Shown here piece by piece: positions 19,739-27,969 of a stretch of 64,000 nt of DNA (position 1 is the stretch's first letter; every line of letters begins with the position of its first letter). The stretch spans positions 2,728,001 through 2,792,000 of the forward strand of contig JANUWF010001188.1 in the NCBI GenBank assembly GCA_026120185.1, in the 5' to 3' direction. Below the pieces are notes generated by a model. The model did not search any database. It had not been told where the DNA came from and saw nothing but the letters and a program-made list of their open reading frames with translations. A program made the position numbers and the translations under genes. This stretch comes from Voacanga thouarsii (lineage: Eukaryota; Streptophyta; Magnoliopsida; Gentianales; Apocynaceae).

Positions 19739-22700
19739 TTAATCACTCGAGTCATCCTCTGATATATATTCTTCTTCTTCCATCTCTGTTGTGCTATCTG
19801 TATTCCAGTTACCTTCGTCTTCATCTTCATCTTCATCTTCGAGTTCATTTGTATCCCTATGTAATCCTTCTTCTTGAACATTCAACAAATCACTTGTGCC
19901 TGTTTCATGAGCTAAGGGACCAAGATCAACAACTAAGGAAATACTCATTGCATTGTGAATATCCACCTCTTCTTGGTAAGCTTTATCAATCACAGGTGCA
20001 TCAATCACATGTCGAACTTTTACTTTACACACATCTAACCAGTCGGATCTTGGTCTTTGCATCCTGGATATGAGGCATAGTACACCTGAGATGCCTGTTG
20101 AGCTAATACAAACGAATTATATTTTGGATAGCTCCTCTTGCAATTAATATCAACAATCTTATACTCCTTATGTATTCTAACACCGCGATTTGCTGTTTGA
20201 TCAAACCAATCACATTTAAAAAGGACAGCCTTTTGTGATGGATTACCTGGAAACTCTACTTCAACAATCTCTTTAAGAATCCCATAATAATCACTCACTA
20301 CTGAGTCCTTTTCACCCCCCTTAACACAAACTCCAGAATTCACTGTTTTCTTTCCTTCGGCGTGTTTGTGGGTGTGAAATCTGTAGCCATTAATAATGTA
20401 CCCAGTATATGTTTTTACTTTTCTCGAAGGTCCCCGAGCAGGATTCTTCAAACATATATTTGACACATGGATTTGCGGATCGTTCACCTATAAAGCATAT
20501 GAAATGTTCAGGTGGGCATACATTAACTAACAACATATGTTCACATGTAAAGAAATTTAACTGATTAAAGAAGATCATACATAATCTGTAAACCATCCCG
20601 CGAACTCATTCTCTATCATTCTTTCTACATCCAATTCCGAAATGTTTGGGATTGAAGATTATAAATGAGATGTGAACTCACTGTAGAGAAGAAAATATCA
20701 CAATTAGCAATGGATCTTATTTCTAATATCAACCAGAGGGGCAAGCATCTCACCTAATATATGGTTGGACCTCTTCACAGTTAAGTAATATATAATTTCT
20801 TGCTACTTTGTATTCTTCATGAGAAAGTAATCGGGTTTGAATCTTTCCTAAGATCTTCCCATAAATATTGCATATTGACAACGAAGCTTTATCTACTTCA
20901 CGCCTGACTACACCTTCATCGTTGCGAGCCATGGATACATGTTTTGTCCGCACACGTGCCTCAAAATAATAGGAGAAGAATGTAGATGTTTCCTCAACAA
21001 GATAGGCATTGCAAATTGATCCTTCTACTCGTGCCTTGTTTTTTACCTTTAACTCTAAACGAAACAAGAACCTGGCATAATTCAAAGTATGATAATAAGT
21101 ATTATGCAATGACTACAGCTAGCTGTAGCAAAATTTGGATAATGACAACTACCTCTCAAAAGGATACATCCATCTATATTGTACAGGACCACAAACCCTT
21201 GCTTTGTAAGGCAAATGAACCAAGAGATGTTCCATAATATCGAAAAAACCTGGAGGAAAAATCTTCTGTAACTTACATAGAAGAACCGGTATCTCTTGGT
21301 CCAACTTCATCATATGAGATACAGACAATTTAGGAGCACAAATGTCTTAAAAAAACAGACTTAATTCTGTCAAAGTTCCCCAAACATTAACTGGAAGGAA
21401 TTCTCTAAGGGCAATCAGAAGTAATCTTTCCATGAAGATATGACAATCATGGCTTTTCATGTCGGACAGCTTCAATTCATTAAAACCAACACATCTACAA
21501 AGATTCGATGCGTATCCATCTGGAAGAGTTAATCATTTCAACCACTCAAGCAACATTTTCTTTTGTTCTACCGTCAACGTGTAACATGCCTTAGGTTATT
21601 GCTATCCTCCCTTCTTCGACGTTACACACATGTAGTTCTGGCCTATTGCAATATACTTCAATGTCACGACGGGCCTTCAGATTATCTTTAGTCTTGCCAT
21701 TCACATCCATAATTGTATTGAAGACATTATCGAACACATTCTTTTCATTATGCATTACGTCAACATTATGACGAACCAAATGCGTTCGCCAATAGGGCAA
21801 ATCCCAAAAAACACTCCGTTTAGCCCAATTATGACTCACATATCTACCTTCCGATCTCCTAAGTTCTCTTCCCGACTCTGTTATTTTCGAATACTGACAA
21901 ACACTGCTCCACAAGTCATCCCCAGTGGGGCATAGAATAGGTTGGAACATATTAGAGCCTTTATCTCTCTTAAATGATGTTATATCCCGTCGAAATAGGT
22001 GATCCATGGGTAAGAAGCGACGGTGGCAGTCAAACCATGAGTGTTTACCACCATGTTGTAGATGAAAAGACTTTGACCTCTCCATACAATATGGACACGC
22101 TAATCTTCCAGCTGTGCTCCATCCACTCATCATTCCATAGGCAGGAAAGTCGTTAATTGCCCACATTAGTGCAACACGCATCTAGAAGTTTTGTTTCTTT
22201 GCTATGTCATATGTAGCAACACCTTCAGTCCACAAATGATTCAATTCTTCTATTAATGGTTGAAGATAAACATCAATTTCATGTTTCGGATTCTTTGGTC
22301 CCGGTACAATGATTGTTAAAAACATCACAGGATCTTTCATGCATAACCATAGTGGAAGGTTACAAGGAGTGACAATAACTGGCCAACATGAATACTGCTT
22401 TCCTGACATGCCAAACGGCGAGAAACCATCAGTACAAAGTCCCAATCTTACATTCCGAACTTCCTTTGCAAAATCTGGATGAATCCGGTCAAAGTGCTGC
22501 CAAGCCTCACCATCTCTCGGATGGCTCATGTTTCCATTTTTGACCTTAGCCTTTGCATGCCAACTCATGTGTTCAGCTGTAGTTTTAGATGCATACAACC
22601 TCTGCAACCTTGGTGTAATCGGAAAGTAGTACATTTTTTTCATAGGGATCTCAAGCCTAACCCTTCTTTTTTTCCGGCATTTTCTAGGCATGTACCGAGC

Positions 22701-23429
22701 ATGTCTGCAAAATTTGCATTCTTTCAAATTGATATCATCCTTCCAATAAAGCATGCATCCATTACTACATACATCTATCTTTTGAACAGGTAACCCCAAC
22801 CCAGATACTAACTTCTTCATTTGATAAAAGTCATCAGGTATCTTGTTGCTACTTTGGACCACCTCTTTCATAAGCTGCACAACTTGGTTAAAAGCTTTAT
22901 CAGATACGTTATTTTCAGACTTAACATTTAATAGCCTTGAAACTAACGAAAGCACCGAGTGGTTTGTACACCCTTCCCATACGAAAGTGTCTACTGCCCC
23001 CAGCATATCATAAAACTTCTGCGCTTCTGCGTTAGGAGGTTCTTCAACTTGCTCATCCGACGGTTTTTCCAAATTAAAATTAGGGCCTGCCGCATCAATG
23101 ATCATTTCCAAATACGGATTTCTAGAACCTGAATCAGCTTGAGCTATACTAGATGTTGAGGTAGACATGCTTTGATTTACATAGTAAGGTTCACCGTGAC
23201 AAATCCACCGATGGTAATTGCTAACAAACCCATATCTATACAAATGGATCTCAACTTGGTCCGGAGAGACAAATTTCATGTTCTTGCATTTTGTGCAAGG
23301 ACATCTGATTTTACCAGACTTAGAATTCGATAAAGCGAACGCAATAAATCCCTGCACCCCCTGCTCAAATTCAGTAGTAAACCCTTTACCAGGAAACCGC
23401 CTTCTATACATCCAACTGCGATCTTCCAT
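19739..23429 (-). pseudogene. tnp2-type transposase of CACTA-1, four lesions or more
   Basis: Starts at the ATG at 23429 (MEDRSWMYRRRF) and keeps the full family order. First comes a transposase-associated domain with zinc-ligand pattern CPCTKCKN...VEIHLYRYGF...WICHGE (residues 40-85). Then the tnp2 / Transposase_21 domain follows, with CSNGCMLYWKDD, RLGLCTDGFSPFG, MRVALMWAINDFPAYGM, LACPYCM and HNEKNVFDN. DUF4218 follows (KIFPPGFFDIMEHL, CGPVQYRWMYPFER, KARVEGSICNAYLVEE), then DUF4216 (SDYYGILKEIVEVEF, VLFKCDWFD) and an acidic tail ending at 19739. Three GT-AG introns are readable: 21152-21072, 20753-20681 and 20580-20488. Lesions: TAG at 22182-22184 in an otherwise open frame, a 1-bp frameshift near 21594, TAA near 21348, a further stop near 20655 and a 1-bp frameshift near 20058. 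The gene is close to full length but not functional as read. Confidence 0.9.
21072..21152 (-). other. Intron 1 of CACTA-1 tnp2
   Basis: Donor GAGAG|GTAGTTG and acceptor TTATGCCAG|GTTCTTG on the minus strand. Splicing joins PVQYRWMYPFER to FLFRLELKVKNKARVEGS in frame, as in intact family members. Confidence 0.8.
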
Positions 23430-24080
23430 CTATATATTCAACATATATTATGCGACAAAGAGGTTTAACTGTGAGTTTATGCATGTACGCAATAAAAGGT
23501 TTAGGAAAGCTTAAGGGTAATCATCTTCATGTTACTATAAACAACAATTATAAATACCTGAATAGCCAACTACATGTTTCATGAAATACTTTTTTAGTAA
23601 TTTATATATACTTCTTTATTGTGCATCATACGTGGGCTTGTGATGGTGAACCATCGTCGCAAAACACTAATTGGTTTTCCAATCATGTTTATATAGACAC
23701 CTAATATACTTAGCACAAAATTAAAATTATTAACTTCTCTGACAATACCTCAATAAGCAACTAGATTTAAACCATGAAGCATCAACCAACTCAACCACCA
23801 ATTAACAATCAAAATTAATGTTAAACTAACAACCATAAACACAACCACCAGTGCAAAATTCATTAGGAATTTCAGCAGAGTTTCCCCTATATACTGGACG
23901 TTTTTAGGCACCAAGCCACCACAAAATCAACAACATTGAAAATAAAATATTAACTGTCAAAACAATTATTCAATATGACTAATGTAAGGGTAATCACCCA
24001 TTACCCATGGGGAATGATCACCAATCACTCATGAGGAATGATAACCCATCACTCACGGGGATCCATTCATATAAGTTAAA
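23430..24080 (-). promoter_or_regulatory. Upstream region of the CACTA-1 tnp2 gene, with 24-bp repeat array
   Basis: Non-coding sequence upstream of the tnp2 ATG. TTTCCCCTATATACTGGACG near 23880 parallels CTCCCCTATAAAATGGTCAT upstream of the TNP1 gene. The 24-bp array follows at 23988-24061. Similar distances from the two start codons (about 520-560 bp) suggest a common regulatory segment; this is inference. Confidence 0.5.
23988..24061. repeat. 24-bp minisatellite, tnp2-side copy
   Basis: Three units beginning GGGTAATCACCCATTACCCA, GGGAATGATCACCAATCACT and AGGAATGATAACCCATCACT, ended by GGGATCCATTCATATA. The edge phrases match the 19210-19304 copy at both ends. Confidence 0.9.
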
Positions 24081-24720
24081 AGAAAAAAAGAAAAAAAAGA
24101 TGCAATTGGTATTTGTTGGTAGCCAACTTATCGTTAAAAAATAGTAAGTACTAATTATTGACGTGCAGTATACTACTAAGCGTTAAATAGTAATTATTAT
24201 CAAACAATTTTATATTAAAAAATAATGTTATAAAAAAATATTAGTAGTAATGCTAATATAATATTGAAAATAATTTTCCCCCCTAATATAATATTAGTAG
24301 TAATGCTAATATACTATTGAAAATAATTTTTTGCCCCCCTAATATTTAATAAATAGCAATTCCAATAAACAGTTAATAATAATATTAGATAAACATATGA
24401 ATAAAAGTATTAATATTATGGAATAACAGTTTTAATAGTCAACAAGTAATAAGAGCTAATAATTGTTATACTAGTAAATACTATTAATAATGAGCATAGT
24501 AGTTAACATTTAAGCAATTCACTGCTTATAATACACATCACATACCACATAGCAAATTCACTGCTAAGCACATAAACATCTCACATATCACGTTGAACTA
24601 CTTATTATACCAAATATATCTCCACATTACAATTTTTATCCCATCCTTGTACGAAAACAAACCAATGTAATATATTCTTCCATTCTCCATCACAAAATAT
24701 CACCTGCTACTACCGTTCTC
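24081..24720. other. AT-rich non-coding part of CACTA-1
   Basis: AT-rich leader or intron sequence between the GC-rich island and the tnp2 upstream array. A 45-50-bp direct duplication around CCTAATATAATATTAGTAGT occurs near 24230-24340. No gene. Confidence 0.4.
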
Positions 24721-24954
24721 AAAATCAAAAACGATGTAAGAGTTTTAAAAAAGAGTGATATTTACTTATTTTGGAGACTGATGTTGAGTGATGACTAAGG
24801 CCTCTGATATGCTTTGATGATTCAACCTTAGTCTCCTCTAGTTGAATTTCTTGAATTCTGCAATTCGTGGAGAATGCTCTGAATTTGGAGTGTGAAGATG
24901 CAGGTTTTAAGTGTTTTGGGCAGAAATTGAAAAATAATATAGGAGAAGGGGGAT

Positions 24955-25400
24955 TGTTTGCAGATGGGATGGGGGGGGGAACGGAGAAAGGGGGCCCGGG
25001 TGGTTGGCGTGAAGGCGGAGAGGGGGCCGGGGTGGAGGGGGGACCCGCGGGGGCGGATGGGGGTAGCTGCAGGGGGCGAGAGGAGGGAGAGCCCCCGCGG
25101 GGGGAGGGCGGGGGGGGGGAGGGGGAGGGGGAGAGAAACGGGGAAATCCGACGGCAGCGGGGGCGAGGGAGGGAGAGTCTGGGGAGGGGGATGGCGCCGC
25201 AGCGGGGGGGGAGGGGGAGAGTCGGGGAGGGGGAGAGCCGGCGCGGCAAGGGGGAGGCGGCGGAAGGGGGTGGTGGGGGGTAGTGCGGCGGGGGTGGCGG
25301 CAGGAAGAGAAACGGCGTGGCAAGGGGGAGGCGGGAAGCTCAGTGAAAATCCAGATCTAGTAGCGGGAGGCGGGCATGGGGGGAAGAAGGAGGGAGGGGG
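24955..25400 (-). promoter_or_regulatory. GC-rich island, probable transcription start and leader of CACTA-1
   Basis: About 450 bp that is nearly all G (with A and some C) on the plus strand, so C-rich on the minus strand, the sense strand of both genes. It sits inside the right subterminal zone, upstream of tnp2, in the same relative place as the C-rich leaders of CACTA-0 and CACTA-2. Runs of 5-9 Gs recur every few bases. Long proline/arginine ORFs on the minus strand and glycine/arginine ORFs on the plus strand are composition artefacts. A transcript leader starting here and spliced onward is inferred. Confidence 0.45.
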
Positions 25401-25659
25401 AAGAAGAAAAGTGGTTGTTCAATTTTTTTTTTTTTTTGGTAGATTATTTTTAAAAAATTGGAAAAAAATAAAAAAATGTCACGAATTTATCAGAAATGAA
25501 TTATAATTTTGTGATTTCGTGACAAATAATCACAGATTAACCATGGAATACACAACAAAAATTTGTATATTTATATTCAATATAAAACTATATTATTCAA
25601 AAATAAAAAAAATATTTTTATATATTTATATACTATCTTTTTTATTAAATGATTTTTAC

Positions 25660-25745
25660 ATATATATGTATATATGTATATAAATATACGCATAAATTCA
25701 TATACAATATAACCCAAATATATATACATACATATATATACATAC

Positions 25746-25784
<39 letters not shown>

Positions 25785-25839
25785 CATACATATTTTATAC
25801 ATAGACACACACACACACACACACCATATATATTAAAGT

Positions 25840-25885
<46 letters not shown>

Positions 25886-25995
25886 TCATATTATATATTT
25901 ATATATACACACATAAGCATTTATTTATATGTATAGATACACACACATATCATATACATATGTAAATATGTACACATATAGAAACATAATCACAA

Positions 25996-26030
<35 letters not shown>
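25660..26030. repeat. (TA)n / (CA)n / TATACATA microsatellite cluster
   Basis: Long AT dinucleotide tracts (about 25749-25779, 25861-25886, 25999-26030), ACACAC tracts (25805-25823, 25841-25862) and ATACAT variants. ORFs rich in Cys-Val or Ile-Tyr here are repeat artefacts. Confidence 0.95.
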
Positions 26031-26035
<5 letters not shown>

Positions 26036-26284
26036 GAAGTTTTCTTAATAATTAATGAAACTCCTTATTACTCAATTTATAAAATTATCTATAAAGAACA
26101 TGTAAAAATATTTTATACAATAAACAATATTAGTAAGAAAATCATGGACATATTCTATGATAATAACACTCATGTGTATATAGTATACAAAATTATACAA
26201 AAAAAGCCTTAATAAGTAACTTTAAATATTTTAGATTAAAATTATTTACAACGACAATTTTTGTTAAACTTCATTCTATAGAAA

Positions 26285-26845
26285 ACATCAATCCGTCGCA
26301 ACTTTAAAGAAAACACCAATCCATCGCAACTTTAAAGAAAACACCAATCAGTCGCAAATCCGTCGCAAATTATGCAACGGAATATGTAAATCCGTCGTAA
26401 ATCCGTCTCTAATTTTGCGATGGATTAGCTTAGAGCAAATTTTTTTTAAAAAAAATTTCTTTAATTTTTTTAAAAAAATAATTTCCGTCGCAAATCCGTC
26501 GCTAATTTTGAAACGGATTTGCGATGGAATCTCTAAATCCGTCGCAATTTGCGACGGATTTGCTAGAGCTTTTTTTTTAAAAATTTTTTTCAACAATTTT
26601 TTTTTATTAAAAATTAATTTCCGTCGCTAATTTTGAGATGAATTTGCGACGGAATCTCTCCGTCGCTAATTTTGTGACAGATTTGCGACGGAATCTCTAA
26701 ATCCATCGCAAATAATTTCCGTCGCAAATTTTGTGACGGATTTGAGACGGTCGGTCAACTACACCCCTTTTTCCTTTTTTCGGTCGATGAGCCGTCATAA
26801 ATTTGTGACGGATTTTGGCCGTCGCAAAAATCCGTCGCAATTTGT
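26285..26845. repeat. CACTA-1 subterminal array, right
   Basis: Copies of AATCCGTCGCAAATT, TTTGCGACGGA and TCCGTCGCTAATTTTG to the right terminus. Same motif family as 15725-16740, in opposing orientation at the tip. Confidence 0.85.
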
Positions 26846-26864
26846 TGACTTTCTTGTAGTGTTT

Positions 26865-27190
26865 GATTTTATCCTTGAGAATGATTTCTTGGTGGTAGTA
26901 AAACCTATAATGATTGCGCATATTAGAGGTGTGTGGATCATGGATGACATAATCTCCACCTTTCTGGAAGGAACTCTCCTTGACAAAAGAAAACATTAGG
27001 CTCGAATAGTGTCCATCCTACTGATCAAGTCCAACTTGAAGCACGGTGAGATGACATACTTGGCCACTTTAGTGGAAATGAAAGAAGATTTTTTACATTA
27101 AGGTCTTGGATAAGATAGCCATAATGTTGGATGAGTTTGTAGGCACAATGCCAAAGGAACTACCTAAAAGATAACCTCCTAGTTGTGCAA
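26865..27190 (+). pseudogene. G0 protease-to-RT linker, after CACTA-1
   Basis: The reading picks up with FILENDFLVVVKPIMI near 26868-26915. Joined to the phrase before the insertion (15690-15702) it gives DDFDFILENDFL, the conserved 'D-D-F-D-x-x-L-G-x-(D/E)-F-L' segment after the gypsy protease. It is followed by broken sequence up to the 'L-P-K-x-L-P-P' region at about 27150-27180. Confidence 0.7.
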
Positions 27191-27335
27191 CATACCATTT
27201 TTTTTTAAGAAAATGGTATGTAGCCAGTGATTTTATTAATAAAATATGGTAATACTAATGTCATGTTACATCTTACATTGTAAAGATGGAAAATACAAAG
27301 AATCCAAATTACAAAGGCCTTAAGCTTGTTGTTGT
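27191..27335 (-). mobile_element. 145-bp LINE tail insertion
   Basis: Flanked by perfect 10-bp direct repeats AGTTGTGCAA (27181-27190 and 27336-27345). Read on the minus strand, it ends in the TTTTATTAATAAAAT-type 3' end and an A-run, typical of plant LINE 3' tails, so it is a severely 5'-truncated LINE copy. Beyond the A-run a short ATGGTATG makes an inverted repeat with CATACCATTTT. It interrupts the G0 reverse transcriptase region. Confidence 0.75.
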
Positions 27336-27345
27336 AGTTGTGCAA

Positions 27346-27964
27346 TAGACTATAAGATTGAATTAATCTCGAGTGTTATTCCTCTAGCCCATGCAGACTA
27401 CCATATATCTCTAGTTGAGCTAGTTGAGCTAATAAAGCAGCTCGAGCAGATAGTTCTTTCGAAACCCCTTATGGTGCACCCGCATTGTTTCAAAAGCGAA
27501 CAGATGGCTTGATGCGATTTTGTGTAGATTATAGAGCCTTGAACAAGGCTACCATCAAGAGAAAGTACCCATTTCCTAATACTACAAACTTGTCTAATAG
27601 GTTGGTGACCGGGAGATATTTTACAAAGATTAATGTGAGGTCAGCTATTGCCAAGTGAGGATTGCCGAATGTGGCAAAGTAAAAAACTGATATGGTAATG
27701 AGGTATGGTTTCTATGAGTTTCTTGTTATGCTATTTAGTCTCACTAACGTCTCAAATGGTTTCTATAACTTGATGAATGATGTCTTCTATGACTTTTTGG
27801 ATGAGTTGTAGTGGCATACCCTTACAATATCATTAAATATAGCAAAACCATAGAGGACTTGTGGTTCATCTAAAGAGGATGATCTAGACGCTAAGAAAAC
27901 ACAAGCTATAAGTGTGAGTTCAGAAGAATGAAGATCACTTTCCTAGGACACATGATTAGTCAAT
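27346..27964 (+). pseudogene. G0 reverse transcriptase, first part
   Basis: Ordered fragments of the gypsy RT in several frames: DYKIELIPGVIPLAHAP and AELVELIKQLEQIVLS (27350-27455), RFCVDYRALNKATIKRKYPF (about 27515-27572), LVTGRYFTKINVRSA (about 27605-27645), YGFYEFLVMLFSLTN (27705-27750) and FLGHMISQ (about 27940-27963). These match 'D-x-x-I-x-L', 'L-C-(V/I)-D-Y-R-A-L-N', 'F-(S/T)-K-(I/L)-D-(L/V)-R-S-G', 'Y-G-x-(Y/F)-E-F-x-V-M-P-F-G-L-T-N' and 'F-L-G-H-x-I-S'. The catalytic YLDD box is eroded. Dead. Confidence 0.8.
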
Positions 27965-27969
27965 GTTAG

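Larger units (their letters stand above)
15706..26861 (-). mobile_element. CACTA-1: two-gene CACTA (En/Spm) element
   Basis: The ends are CACTACAAAAAAAA (15706) and CTTGTAGTG (ending 26861), flanked by TTT at 15703-15705 and 26862-26864. Both ends carry dense TTGCGACGG / TTGCTACGG subterminal motifs (15725-16730 and 26285-26845). Two spliced genes lie on the minus strand: a tnp2-type transposase (23429-19739) and a TNP1/Ptta-type protein (18684-16952). A GC-rich island (24955-25400) and simple repeats (25660-26030) fill the promoter side. It is inserted in G0 and is the best preserved DNA transposon in the window. Confidence 0.92.

Noticed and set aside
24725..25506. Long Pro/Arg-rich and Gly/Arg-rich ORFs on both strands
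   Set aside because: They arise from G-run composition on either strand. Overlapping ORFs in several frames with no domain argue against a protein.
25577..25861. ORF with CVCVCV and YIYIYI runs
   Set aside because: Translation of (CA)n and (TA)n microsatellites.
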